Part shown: positions 31,846 through 39,564 of the stretch, in pieces
Layout: each line of letters opens with the position of its first letter
Position numbering within the stretch: the stretch's first letter is position 1
Origin: JAVBUY01 sp031552735
GTDB taxonomy: Bacteria; Bacillota; Clostridia; Christensenellales; Aristaeellaceae
Direction of reading: 5' to 3'
Assembly: GCA_031552735.1 (NCBI GenBank)
Contig: JAVBMF010000078.1
Span: 1 to 39,564 of the forward strand
DNA length: 39,564 nucleotides
The notes under the pieces: model-generated
Told to the model about the DNA's origin: nothing
Databases searched by the model: none
What the model saw: the letters and a program-made list of their open reading frames with translations, nothing else
Translations under genes and position numbers: made by a program

Positions 31846-32679
31846 TTACGCATGTGCCGCATTCACGCCACAGAACCGCCACCGCAGCCCATACGCCGTG
31901 ATCCAGGTTCCTTCGCAAGGCGCACCAGCATCGGATACTTCTTCATCGCAGAAAAAGACAGACGCATTCCGCACAAAAATGGATGCGCCGAAAATGTTTG
32001 ATGCAAATCCATCTTGGCTAGGACGCAGATGGAGGGCGGTGACGCCTTCAAACACCAGTTCAATCGTGTCACACCACTGACTATCAAACAGCATGCGTAC
32101 CTGCCGCACGCTGTCCACGCAGTGCATTGCGTTCTCGTCATCCACATACGAACCGCTAACGTAGTGCAGTTCTTTCAGCGTGCTGTCGTGAAAACCATCG
32201 GTTTGCTCCATAATAAAACCGATGTCTTGCTGTGTATCTACATAGTGCCAGCCCTCCAGTTGGTAGGCATGGGCATCGTGGATTTGGCTTGCATACGGCG
32301 CCACTGAAACCGTACCGCCTCGCAGCAATTCAACCAACAACGCTTTATCCTGATAAATCCACGCACAGCCCCGGTAGGCGGTAAAGCGAATTTCTTCGTC
32401 CAATAGTGCCGCGTACTCCGGCAGGGTCTTGCCCGGCTCGTCGCTTTGCAGATAGATTTGCTCCGTCTTTGTGTCGCTTTCTCCAGGCAAAACGATATGG
32501 ATCAGCATGGTACGCATCTGCGGATCGCTACGGTCGAGCCAATCAAAAAGCTTAAAGTATCTTCCCGCTTCCGTGGAAAGCACCACAAGGCACTTTTCAT
32601 AAATGCCCAAATTGACCGTGGCATACACCTCGGACTTGAAATACGTATTCCTCTGCTGATCAAACACACGCACCAACAT
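31846..32679 (-). CDS. Conserved protein of unknown function
   Basis: I cannot name this 277-residue soluble protein. The N-terminal half (about 1-140) has VRVFDQQRNTYFKSEVYATV, and IHIVLPGESDTKTEQI. The C-terminal half (about 150-277) has FHDSTLKELHYVSGSYVDDENAM, VRQVRMLFDSQ, IELVFEGVTALHLRPS and WRFCGVN. That second half resembles a family of small clostridial proteins beginning '(F/C)HDS..KE..Y.SG.YV', remembered but of unknown role. AGGAGAGG precedes ATG 32679. No signal peptide or membrane segment is seen. It has no obvious partner. Confidence 0.65.
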   Translation of the reverse strand: MLVRVFDQQRNTYFKSEVYATVNLGIYEKCLVVLSTEAGRYFKLFDWLDRSDPQMRTMLIHIVLPGESDTKTEQIYLQSDEPGKTLPEYAALLDEEIRFTAYRGCAWIYQDKALLVELLRGGTVSVAPYASQIHDAHAYQLEGWHYVDTQQDIGFIMEQTDGFHDSTLKELHYVSGSYVDDENAMHCVDSVRQVRMLFDSQWCDTIELVFEGVTALHLRPSQDGFASNIFGASIFVRNASVFFCDEEVSDAGAPCEGTWITAYGLRWRFCGVNAAHA

Positions 32680-32696
32680 GCTTTTCAGCCTCTCCT

Positions 32697-32834
32697 AGGG
32701 TGTGCTTCAAAACGTAGATTGTGCAAGTGCCGTCGCTTTTCGCCAGTTCATGGAGCTGGAGCACGACGTTGTAGCGCTACGTCAAGCGAAAAAGACACGC
32801 AAATTGCACTTTTCGGCGTTTTGAAACACACCTT
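32697..32834. repeat. MITE-like element with terminal inverted repeats
   Basis: AGGGTGTGCTTCAAAACG (32697-32714) and the reverse complement of 32817-32834 (AAGGTGTGTTTCAAAACG) agree at 16 of 18 positions, bounding a 138-base non-coding segment. Inside, CGTCGCTTTTCGCC and GCGAAAAAGAC are also partly complementary, so the whole can fold. No target-site duplication is obvious and no transposase is present. It might be a non-autonomous element or a convergent RNA structure. Confidence 0.65.
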
Positions 32835-32861
32835 AATTTGATTGTAGCGGCATCGTAGCTG

Positions 32862-33644
32862 TTACCCAATCATCGCGCCCAGCACCGCCATCACCCAGAA
32901 ACCAACCAAAAATCCGTATGTCGGCGCGTGCCCCACGTCGCCGGACTGCGAGGCAGGGATGAGCTCCTCGACGACGATGAACATCATCGCCCCGGCGGCG
33001 ACGCTGAGCAGCAGCGCCAGCGTGGCACCGCCCAGCCCAACCAACAGGTATGACAGTGCGAAGCCGATGACCGCTGCCACCGGCTCGGCAAAGCTGGCCA
33101 GCGCGCCAAAGCGCACGCACTTACCCCGGCGCATGCCCACATCGCGCAGCGGCACCACCACCGCCATGCCCTCCGGAAAGTTTTGCAGCGCCAGACCAAG
33201 CCCAAACACCAGCGCCGCAATCAGCGACACGCCTTCGCGCATGGACGCGGCCATGACCACCCCCAGCGCCAAGCCTTCCGGGATATTGTGCAGCGCCACC
33301 GCCATGACTAGCAGCATGGGCCGCGACAAATGCGAGGCGTGCCCCTCGGGATGATCCTCTGCGGGATGCTGGTGGGGCAGAATGCGATCCAGCGCCAGCA
33401 TGCCTACCGCGCCGCCCACAAAGCCCAGCGTGGTGACCAGCGCGCCCATTGCGCCGGGCAGGCTTTCAAACGCAGGCACGATCAGCGACCAAATGGACGC
33501 GGCCACCATGATGCCTGCCGCGAAGCCGAGAAACGACGCCTGCTGGTTGTCGTCTTTCAACTTCATATACGCGCCCAACATCGATCCCCCAAATGTGGCC
33601 GCCCACGGAATGACGAGCAGCACAGCAAACAACATCCAGTTCAT
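32862..33644 (-). CDS. ZIP-family divalent metal transporter
   Basis: The 260-residue membrane protein has about eight helices and is a ZIP (ZupT-like) importer for zinc, manganese or iron. Transport residues include HNIPEG in helix IV (AVALHNIPEGLALGV) and the second EG motif LQNFPEGMAVVVP in helix V, plus EELIPASQ near the end. The His-rich loop PHQHPAEDHPEGHASH between helices III and IV likely binds metal. AAGGAG precedes ATG 33644. It lies 61 bases behind an SDR-like gene and a ZnuA-like lipoprotein gene, probably in one transcript. Confidence 0.92.
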   Translation of the reverse strand: MNWMLFAVLLVIPWAATFGGSMLGAYMKLKDDNQQASFLGFAAGIMVAASIWSLIVPAFESLPGAMGALVTTLGFVGGAVGMLALDRILPHQHPAEDHPEGHASHLSRPMLLVMAVALHNIPEGLALGVVMAASMREGVSLIAALVFGLGLALQNFPEGMAVVVPLRDVGMRRGKCVRFGALASFAEPVAAVIGFALSYLLVGLGGATLALLLSVAAGAMMFIVVEELIPASQSGDVGHAPTYGFLVGFWVMAVLGAMIG

Positions 33645-33705
33645 ATGTAATATCTCCTTTTATGTGCAAAAAAACACTGCAACCGATCCGCCAAAGAAAT
33701 GGCGT

Positions 33706-34722
33706 CTATCGCGTGCGCGCAAGAAACGCCTGTTTGCCCGCCTCGTGCGCTTCGATCACCGCGTCGCACCAGGCGTCAAACGCGGCGTCCTCTTTTTGCA
33801 TTTCGGGATGCGCATCCATATAGGCCACGATTTCGCGGACGCCCTGATCAAACCGCGTGGTCGCCACATAGCCGGGCACCAACCGGCGAATCTTGCGCGT
33901 ATCGAACACCACGCTCAGGCTTTTGTCGCCATGCAGCGGTCCTTGTAGCTCCGGATCGCAGGAGACCAGAAACTCGCTGGATATATGCGTGAGTACCGGT
34001 TCAACCCCCAGCGCCACGCCGACACATTGCGCCACTTGGTTCCAGGTCAACTGCTCCTCCCCGGTGATCTGCACCGCCTCGCCAATGGCCTTGGGGTTGC
34101 CCATCAGCCCAAGAAACGCCTGTGCAAAGTCGCGGCTGTGCGTCAGCGTCCATAGGCTGGTGCCGTCGCCCGGAATAATGACCGGCTTACCCTGCCGCAT
34201 GCGCCGCATGACCGGCCAACTGCCCGCGCCGCTGCCCACCGGCCATGGGATTTTTCGCTGATCGTAGGTGTGGCTGGGACGCACAATGGTCATCGGAAAC
34301 CCGTCGGCACGATACGCGGCAGTCAGCGCCTCCTCGCACGCAATCTTGTCGCGCGAATACTGCCAATACGGATTGCACAGCGGCGTGCTTTCATCAATGC
34401 GCCAGTGATTGAGTGGCTTCTGATATACGGAGGCCGAACTGATGAAGATATACTGTCGCGTTTTCCCGGCAAACAGCGCGATGTCTCGCCGCACCTGATC
34501 GGGAACATATGCGATAAAGTTGGCCACCACATCATAATGCTGGTCGTCGATCGCGGCGGTGACCGCAGCCAGATCGTTGAAATCGGCGCGAATGGCGTGC
34601 GCGCCTTCGGGCACCGGTGTATTGCCTCGGTTCAACAGCGTCAGATCCCAGCCGCGCGCGATGGCCAGCGCGGTGATCGACGCGCTGATTGTGCCGGTAC
34701 CGCCAATAAAAAGTGCCTTCAT
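33706..34722 (-). CDS. Extended short-chain dehydrogenase/NAD-dependent epimerase
   Basis: The 338-residue protein is of the extended SDR superfamily, with GGTGTISA near the N-terminus (the cofactor motif, normally GGTGFIG, here GTIS) and LNRGNT. The active-site pair is in YSRDKIACEE (Y-x-x-x-K), after ISSASVYQ. VRPSHTYDQRKIPW and GDGTSLWTLTHSRDFAQAF are typical of the NAD-epimerase branch. The substrate cannot be told. GGAGGG precedes ATG 34722, 18 bases behind the ZnuA-like gene and 61 before the ZIP gene. Confidence 0.88.
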   Translation of the reverse strand: MKALFIGGTGTISASITALAIARGWDLTLLNRGNTPVPEGAHAIRADFNDLAAVTAAIDDQHYDVVANFIAYVPDQVRRDIALFAGKTRQYIFISSASVYQKPLNHWRIDESTPLCNPYWQYSRDKIACEEALTAAYRADGFPMTIVRPSHTYDQRKIPWPVGSGAGSWPVMRRMRQGKPVIIPGDGTSLWTLTHSRDFAQAFLGLMGNPKAIGEAVQITGEEQLTWNQVAQCVGVALGVEPVLTHISSEFLVSCDPELQGPLHGDKSLSVVFDTRKIRRLVPGYVATTRFDQGVREIVAYMDAHPEMQKEDAAFDAWCDAVIEAHEAGKQAFLARTR

Positions 34723-34740
34723 CTTATTCCCTCCGTGTGT

Positions 34741-35661
34741 TTATTGTAGCTGCGAAAGCGCCTGCGTCAGCGCGAGAATATTCTGTTGCATCGTGTATTC
34801 CCACGCGCTGGCGTCGCCATTGGCCACACCATTGCACAGCACACCCAGTGCCACCGTACGGGGCAATGCGCGCAATTTGGCCGGTGCGGTGTCCTCGACC
34901 AGCACGATCGCATCCAGATTGTCCGCCAACTCGGCTGCAATATCCGCAATATCTGCGTCGGAGAGCTGCGCAGATGGGTCACGGTCGATACTGCGCACCA
35001 CGATCAGCCCGGCTTCGTTGGCCAGATATGCCAGCGCCGGATGCAGCGACACGACGCTTCGCCCCGCATAGGGCAGCATTGCCTCGGCCAGTTGCTCGCT
35101 AACCGCCGTCACGCGCGCTTGCGCCGCGTTGTTGTTGGCAATGTACGCGGCTTTGCGCGCGTCGTTGGTGTCCAACTGGCACAACCCAGCCGCGATACCG
35201 TCCACAACGCGCCCCCATCGCCTCGGGGATAGCCAAACATAGGGATTGTCGGCAGGCACCAAGCTTTCATCCGGATCAAGCACGCGCCCAGGCAACCGGT
35301 CAATGTCCTCCCCGGCAACAATCAGCGGCTTGCCGCCCGGCGCCGCCAGCACCGACGCAAAATCCTCCAGCCCGCCGCCAAGCAGCAGCAGGATGTCGGC
35401 CCGCTGTGCGCGCTGCCAGTCCGGCTCGCTCAAGCGCGCGTACTCCAGATAGCCCGCTTGGGGCGGCAGAAACATATCCAGCGCAACGCCGGGCACGCCG
35501 GATACAATTTGTTGCGCGGCCAGATACACAGGGTAGTGCGACGCCGACAGAGAAAGCGCACCCTCTTCGGCCTTCTTTGATGGCGTCTCACCGGCGCAGC
35601 CATGCAGCAACAGCACGGCAGCAATCGTCCATGTCAACACCACTAGGGTCTGTTTGCGCAT
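34741..35661 (-). CDS. ZnuA/TroA-like lipoprotein with altered metal ligands
   Basis: This 306-residue lipoprotein (lipobox LLLHGC, Cys22) has the fold pattern of metal-binding ABC components: SHYPVYLAAQQIVSGVPGV, ADILLLLGGGLEDF, NPYVWLSPRR, SLHPALAYLANEAGL, and DAIVLVEDTAPAKLR. In true ZnuA proteins His residues lie at PH(x)YEP and DPHxWLxP; here they read GYLEY (Y71) and NPYVWLSP (Y141). The third His (SLHPAL) remains. It may bind another ligand or no metal. No ATPase or permease is beside it. AAAGGGGCG precedes ATG 35661. Confidence 0.8.
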   Translation of the reverse strand: MRKQTLVVLTWTIAAVLLLHGCAGETPSKKAEEGALSLSASHYPVYLAAQQIVSGVPGVALDMFLPPQAGYLEYARLSEPDWQRAQRADILLLLGGGLEDFASVLAAPGGKPLIVAGEDIDRLPGRVLDPDESLVPADNPYVWLSPRRWGRVVDGIAAGLCQLDTNDARKAAYIANNNAAQARVTAVSEQLAEAMLPYAGRSVVSLHPALAYLANEAGLIVVRSIDRDPSAQLSDADIADIAAELADNLDAIVLVEDTAPAKLRALPRTVALGVLCNGVANGDASAWEYTMQQNILALTQALSQLQ

Positions 35662-35686
35662 GGCGCACGCCCCTTTCTTTCATTAT

Positions 35687-35695
35687 ATTATAGCA
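35687..35695 (-). promoter_or_regulatory. Extended -10 promoter of the ZnuA-like/SDR/ZIP group
   Basis: TGCTATAAT on the minus strand (35695-35687) lies 26 bases before the lipoprotein start; a convincing -35 is not seen. Confidence 0.7.
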
Positions 35696-35788
35696 CGCTT
35701 TCGCGGCGCGTGGTATGGATGCGCTTGCAGTCGCCGTGCATTTATGATAGATTGAAGTGAATCATGTGCATCAGAAGGAGGCTTTTCC

Positions 35789-36811
35789 ATGCAAGACGTC
35801 CCATCCGCCAAAAAACCGATCATTTTTTCCGGCATCCAGCCGACGGGTACGCCAACGCTGGGCAACTACATCGGCGCGATGCGGAACTGGAAGAAGCTGG
35901 AGAACGACTTCCGTTGCCTGTACTGTGTGGTGGACCTGCACGCGCTGACCGTGCGCCAGGACCCCGCCGAACTGCGCCGCCGCACGCGCGAACTGATCGC
36001 GCTGCTGGTTGCGGTCGGGCTGAACCCCGAAGAAACCATTTTATTTGTGCAATCACACGTCAGCGGCCACGCCGAGCTGGCATGGATTCTTAACTGCTTC
36101 ACCTACATGGGTGAGCTGGGCCGCATGACGCAGTTTAAGGATAAGTCGGCCAAGCACGCCGACAACATCAATGCCGGATTGTTCACCTATCCGGTGCTGA
36201 TGGCTTCGGATATCCTGCTCTATCAGACCAATCTGGTGCCGGTCGGCGCCGATCAGAAACAGCATTTGGAGATCAGCCGCGACATCGCCGAGCGCTTTAA
36301 CGGCGTACATCCCGGCGTGTTCACACTGCCGGAGCCGTACATCGACAAAGCCGAATCGGGCGGACGCGTGATGAGCCTGCAAGAGCCCACGCGCAAAATG
36401 TCCAAATCTGACGCGGAGGACTCCTATATCTCCATGCTGGACCGCGCCGATGTGATCAACCGCAAAATCAAGCGCGCGGTCACCGACAGCGACGGAGAGA
36501 TTCGCTTCGATGCGCAAAACAAGCCCGGCGTCAGCAATCTGCTCACCATTCTGGCGACACTAACCGACCGCAGCTTGGACGAAGCAACCGCGTCGCTCAG
36601 CGGGCAGGGCTATGGCGCACTCAAGCAAGCGGTGACCGATGCGGTGGTGGACACACTGTCGCCGGTGCAGCAGCGGTTTGACCAAATCATGGCCGACAAG
36701 GACTATCTGGACGGCGTGATTGCCAGCGGCGCACAACGCGCCAACGCACTGGCGGTGCGCACGCTCGAAAAAGTCTACAAAAAACTGGGTTTGGTGGCGA
36801 AGCCACGGTAA
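35789..36811 (+). CDS. trpS: Tryptophanyl-tRNA synthetase
   Basis: This cytoplasmic enzyme charges tRNA-Trp with tryptophan. The 340-residue length is normal for bacterial TrpS. The class I HIGH motif is present as PTGTPTLGNYIGA (TLGN). DLHALTV, the ATP site around GADQKQHLEISRDIAERF and KMSKS (RKMSKSDAEDS) follow. AGAAGGAGG precedes ATG 35789, which gives the N-terminus MQDVPSAKKPIIFSG. No T-box or other leader is present in the 127 bases between it and the divergent lipoprotein gene, so it seems to be expressed constitutively. Confidence 0.96.
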   Translation: MQDVPSAKKPIIFSGIQPTGTPTLGNYIGAMRNWKKLENDFRCLYCVVDLHALTVRQDPAELRRRTRELIALLVAVGLNPEETILFVQSHVSGHAELAWILNCFTYMGELGRMTQFKDKSAKHADNINAGLFTYPVLMASDILLYQTNLVPVGADQKQHLEISRDIAERFNGVHPGVFTLPEPYIDKAESGGRVMSLQEPTRKMSKSDAEDSYISMLDRADVINRKIKRAVTDSDGEIRFDAQNKPGVSNLLTILATLTDRSLDEATASLSGQGYGALKQAVTDAVVDTLSPVQQRFDQIMADKDYLDGVIASGAQRANALAVRTLEKVYKKLGLVAKPR

Positions 36812-36828
36812 ACCCCCATGATGTCGAT

Positions 36829-36870
36829 GCCCCTTTCGTGCAAGCCAGCCGAGAGGGGCTTTTTCTAACC
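36829..36870 (+). terminator. Terminator of trpS
   Basis: GCCCCTTTCG pairs with CGAGAGGGGC (one mismatch) around an 11-base loop and runs into T5, 17 bases after the stop codon. Confidence 0.82.
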
Positions 36871-36982
36871 TTATCTCCAATTTAAGGTGCATGCGCCAAT
36901 TGCATGCAGTATAATGAAAAAAGATTTTAGAATGCGCCTTTTTTCCCGCGAGAAAGCTTTCTGCCAGGAAAGGACGATGCTG

Positions 36983-38791
36983 ATGCCACGCAAAGACGTG
37001 TCTACAAATGAAAAAGCGCCAAAAAAGGGCGGTGGTTGGATCACCGGCCTGGCCATTGCATTCATGTGCATTGGCCTTGCTGTAGCCGCATATCCCTTTG
37101 TGCTGATCCAGATCAATACGAACGAAAAAGATGCCGTGGTCGCGAAACTTGAATCTGAGCTGCCCATCCATCGCGACGAAGCGGAGTTCGAACCCATCGA
37201 TATCGCCAGCATGCCGGTCGTGCCGGTGCCCAAGTGGACGCCCGATGAGATTCGGCAGGCCGGGGAACCGCTGGGTGTGATTGAGTCGATGGTTGGCGAG
37301 GATACCATGCGCGCCATCAGCCGCTTTTTCGGCGGTGAAAAAGCCACACCGCTCCCGCTGATCACCCGCGCGCCAGCGGCCGTCATCCCTGACGCGCCGG
37401 TTGCCACACCGGCACCTACGGATCCGCCGGAGTTTGGCGTGCAGGTGCACACCTACGCGCCGACGCAACCGCCCATCGCGGTGGCCGACGCCGCCGCTCC
37501 GCAGCACACGCAGCTTTCCCCGAATATGGGGCAAGGCGCGGCGGTTCCTCCCGCGCAAGCCGGGGAGCAGCCCATTGTTGCTGCTGGTGAGCAGCCCATC
37601 GTCGTCGCCGGCGAGCAGCCCATTGTTGCCGCCGGGGAACAACCCATTGTTGCCGCTGGAGAGCAGCCCATTGCTGTTGCTGGGGAACAACCTATTGTTG
37701 CCGCCGGGGAGCAGCCCATCGTTGCCGCCGGAAGCCAGCAGAACACGCAACAATCCACCATCGCGCTTCCTGACGCAACTTTTGATCCCAACGGAAGCGC
37801 GTTTCAAGCCAGCGGCATGCAACAGGAGACCATCTCCGGCGTGCAGAAAGCGCAGCCCCTGCTGCGTGACGCCGCACCAGTCTTTTACGAGGACTTTGCC
37901 AACATTCTGTCCGGCGCGCAAAAACTGGCCACCAGCTTTGACACGATCTACAACAACGCCGATACAAAGAAACGAAAGATCGAACCTGAAGTGCCGGTCA
38001 GCCTGACCATCGACAGCATCCACACGCAGCTGCAGGGCACGCATGCGCTGCTGCAACAATTCCAGTCGTTGCCCAGCGCGAACACAATGCAGGCGCCCAT
38101 GCAGTCCACCGACGGCAGCGAAAAAAACATTCCGATGATGCAGGGCAGTCAATTGCTGGCGCAGGATTTGCAGGCGCTGAGCACGACTGTTGCGGCGCTG
38201 GAACGGATCACCGTTTTGCCCGACGCCGTGGAAGATGTACACAAGGGCTTGGATGAGATCGTGCTGCTTAGCGATCAGGTGATCAATGTGCTGGATTACA
38301 TGGCCGCCAATATGAACGAAGGCGATATTGAGCGCTATGTGCACATTCGCTCGTCCTCCATGGTGGGCACGACCGAGGCGGTGTACCTGCTGGAAATGCC
38401 ATCGATTGCTGTCAAGGTTGGTGTATTTACCGATCTGACATTCGAGCAGATGTACAAGTCCATGCGCAAAGGTGCCGCGATGTTCCCGCGCGTGGGTGCG
38501 CCCAATACCAACACCAACATTTCCATGTCGGCGCATCGCTCCGGCTCGGCTGCTTTCTTCAGCAACTTTGACCGTGTTCAGGTTGGCGATGTGATTCTCA
38601 TGCACACGCGCACGCTAGGGTCCTTCCGCTATATTGTCGATCAGGTCGGCATTATCGAAAAGGACAACTGGGACCCCACGCTGGCGCTGGGTTATCCCGC
38701 ACTGACGCTGCTCTCCTGCGAGGAATATCAGGGCATTTCCAATGGACGTCGCATTGTGGTGCGCGCGCGTCTGGTCGGAATCGCCAGATAA
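36983..38791 (+). CDS. Sortase with N-terminal anchor and octapeptide-repeat stalk
   Basis: This is a cell-surface transpeptidase, 602 residues. A membrane anchor (about 18-44, GGGWITGLAIAFMCIGLAVAAYP split in a basic-inside pattern) is followed by a long outer stretch. Seven tandem octapeptides of the type AGEQPIVA lie at residues 193-248. A helical stretch (about 290-460) precedes the C-terminal sortase fold with H518 (MSAHRSGS), C579 (TLLSCEEY, variant of TLxTC) and R589/R590 (GRRIVVRARL). The class is probably D/E-like, not proven. Start choice: ATG 36983 has AAAGG about 9 bases upstream; ATG 36977 has the same site only 3 bases away. The partner substrates are unknown. Confidence 0.87.
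   Translation: MPRKDVSTNEKAPKKGGGWITGLAIAFMCIGLAVAAYPFVLIQINTNEKDAVVAKLESELPIHRDEAEFEPIDIASMPVVPVPKWTPDEIRQAGEPLGVIESMVGEDTMRAISRFFGGEKATPLPLITRAPAAVIPDAPVATPAPTDPPEFGVQVHTYAPTQPPIAVADAAAPQHTQLSPNMGQGAAVPPAQAGEQPIVAAGEQPIVVAGEQPIVAAGEQPIVAAGEQPIAVAGEQPIVAAGEQPIVAAGSQQNTQQSTIALPDATFDPNGSAFQASGMQQETISGVQKAQPLLRDAAPVFYEDFANILSGAQKLATSFDTIYNNADTKKRKIEPEVPVSLTIDSIHTQLQGTHALLQQFQSLPSANTMQAPMQSTDGSEKNIPMMQGSQLLAQDLQALSTTVAALERITVLPDAVEDVHKGLDEIVLLSDQVINVLDYMAANMNEGDIERYVHIRSSSMVGTTEAVYLLEMPSIAVKVGVFTDLTFEQMYKSMRKGAAMFPRVGAPNTNTNISMSAHRSGSAAFFSNFDRVQVGDVILMHTRTLGSFRYIVDQVGIIEKDNWDPTLALGYPALTLLSCEEYQGISNGRRIVVRARLVGIAR
37559..37726 (+). repeat. Seven tandem 24-base repeats inside the sortase gene
   Basis: Seven in-frame copies of a 24-base unit encode AGEQPIVA or close variants (IVV, IAV). 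Codons differ between copies, so the repeat is old or selected at protein level. The motif is rich in acceptor-like Glu/Gln/Pro and probably forms a flexible stalk. Confidence 0.95.
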
Positions 38792-38804
38792 CCCCGACGC
38801 CAAT

Positions 38805-38838
38805 AAAAAAACCGTCGAATCATCGGCGGTTTTTTTGC
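38805..38838 (+). terminator. Terminator of the sortase gene
   Basis: ACCGTCGA pairs with TCGGCGGT (one G-U) around ATCA and is followed by T6, about 20 bases after the sortase stop codon. Confidence 0.9.
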
Positions 38839-38903
38839 GCATTCCGCGTGCGGCTGCATAGGCTGGTAATAGAGCCAATTTGCAGATAAAGGGAGGAAGC
38901 ATC

Positions 38904-39564
38904 ATGCGCCCGAATGACGATTCCCCGCGCAATGTGCCCACGCCGCAATCCGACAGAAGCGGATGGTTACTGCCCGCCGAGTACCCCGATACACCCGATG
39001 CGCTGCCACCTACGCCGCCACCTGTGTTGTCCACCGCGCTAGATATGCCGTTGGCCGATCCAATCTTGACCGGCACCGGTATTCCCGGGCATCAGGTCCT
39101 TGTGCTGATCGACCACAGCATCCGTCGCAGGGTCGAGGTTGACGCGGATGGCTGTTTCTCGGTCGTGCTGCCGGAAAATTTACCTGCTGGCGAGCATACA
39201 CTCCGGCTTTATCAGGCGAACGCGGCAGGCGGTTCGCCAACGGTCCTAACAGTGCACTTCTTCACGGAAGGCCCGCTTTTCCTGCCGCCTGTGGCGTTTC
39301 ATCCGGTGGATATCGCCGAGCAGGAAGTCCGCGAGACGGCGCTTGCGCTGCCAGACACTTCCGATCACGCAGCGTTGGAGTTCCAAGTTGGCGATACGGA
39401 CGATGTGATGGCGGAAGAGCCTGCGTTCGAGTTCCAAGTCAGCGACGCGGACGATGTGATGGCGGAAGAACCGGCGTTCGAATACCAAGTTGGCGATGCG
39501 GACGATGTGATGGCGGAAGAACCGGCGTTCGAATACCAAGTTGGCGATGCGGACGATGTGATGG
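38904..39564 (+). CDS. Repeat-rich protein with Ig-like domain (start only; runs off the window)
   Basis: An open frame from ATG 38904 (GGGAGGAAG 5 bases upstream) continues to the window edge without a stop: 220 codons. The N-terminus is proline-rich and has no signal peptide. Residues about 50-125 look like a bacterial Ig-like fold (ADPILTGTGIPGHQVLV, then EVDADGCFSVVLPENLPAG, EHTLRLYQANAAG). A 17-residue tandem repeat (F-E-[FY]-Q-V-x-D-x-D-D-V-M-A-E-E-P-A) begins at residue 159. It lies 112 bases behind the sortase. A surface or secretion role is inferred; the C-terminus with any sorting signal is not visible. Confidence 0.8.
   Translation, partial: MRPNDDSPRNVPTPQSDRSGWLLPAEYPDTPDALPPTPPPVLSTALDMPLADPILTGTGIPGHQVLVLIDHSIRRRVEVDADGCFSVVLPENLPAGEHTLRLYQANAAGGSPTVLTVHFFTEGPLFLPPVAFHPVDIAEQEVRETALALPDTSDHAALEFQVGDTDDVMAEEPAFEFQVSDADDVMAEEPAFEYQVGDADDVMAEEPAFEYQVGDADDVM
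39378..39564 (+). repeat. Tandem 51-base repeats, at least three full copies plus a partial one
   Basis: Copies begin at 39378, 39429, 39480 and 39531. Copies 3 and 4 are identical over the visible 34 bases of copy 4; copies 1 and 2 differ at a few positions. The period is 17 codons, so length changes keep the frame. The number of copies beyond the window is unknown. Confidence 0.97.

Noticed and set aside
37559..37726. CRISPR-like array
   Set aside because: The repeats have no spacers, are in frame in a coding gene and encode a protein stalk. No cas gene is present in the window.
36560..38605. 681-codon open frame on the minus strand opposite trpS and the sortase
   Set aside because: It crosses two real genes, and its repeats (NNGLLPG-like) are just the reverse reading of the octapeptide repeat.

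Overview
This window reads as chromosomal DNA of a GC-rich, low-oxygen Gram-positive bacterium, most likely a member of the Clostridia. The signs are consistent. Shine-Dalgarno sites are strong (AGGAGG type). leuS is preceded by a T-box leader. There is a PerR-type repressor with rubrerythrin, an iron-type alcohol dehydrogenase, lipoproteins with lipobox cysteines, a sortase, and a YidC without the large Gram-negative periplasmic domain. The gene order does not let me name a genus. Nothing looks like a phage or a plasmid.

Layout. 1-3.1 kb: start of leuS (minus) with its T-box, a small membrane protein, an AT-rich gap, tRNA-Thr(GGT), and a DegV/FakB lipid-binding protein. 3.3-7.5 kb: ktrB-ktrA potassium uptake (minus), divergent from a short KdpD-like kinase and an OmpR-type regulator, with a direct repeat between them that may be the operator. 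7.5-10.6 kb: a ferredoxin-like protein divergent from an AraC regulator, a zinc-ribbon/OB-fold protein and an XRE regulator. 10.7-19.1 kb: EutH with a phospholipid/isoprenylcysteine-type methyltransferase (minus), divergent from a YidC-glycerophosphotransferase fusion, then an Fbp-type ABC importer and a winged-helix/LicC-like nucleotidyltransferase fusion. I regard this as the best candidate for a little-described system: uptake and activation of a small head group (choline, ethanolamine or aminoethylphosphonate) and its use in cell-surface polymers or lipids. 19.3-23.6 kb: housekeeping (rlmD, pfkA with a small upstream protein, murA).

23.6-36.8 kb: a secreted protein with an internal duplication, perR-rubrerythrin, alcohol dehydrogenase, a histidine phosphatase, a Dabb protein, an alkD/CHAP/lipoprotein group, an unknown protein, a small MITE-like inverted-repeat element, a ZIP transporter with an NAD-epimerase-like protein and a degenerate ZnuA-like lipoprotein, and trpS. 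36.9 kb to the end: a sortase with an octapeptide repeat stalk, then the start of a repeat-rich protein with an Ig-like domain that runs off the window and may be related to the sortase.

Many long open frames lie opposite real genes. They are by-products of the high GC content and were left out.
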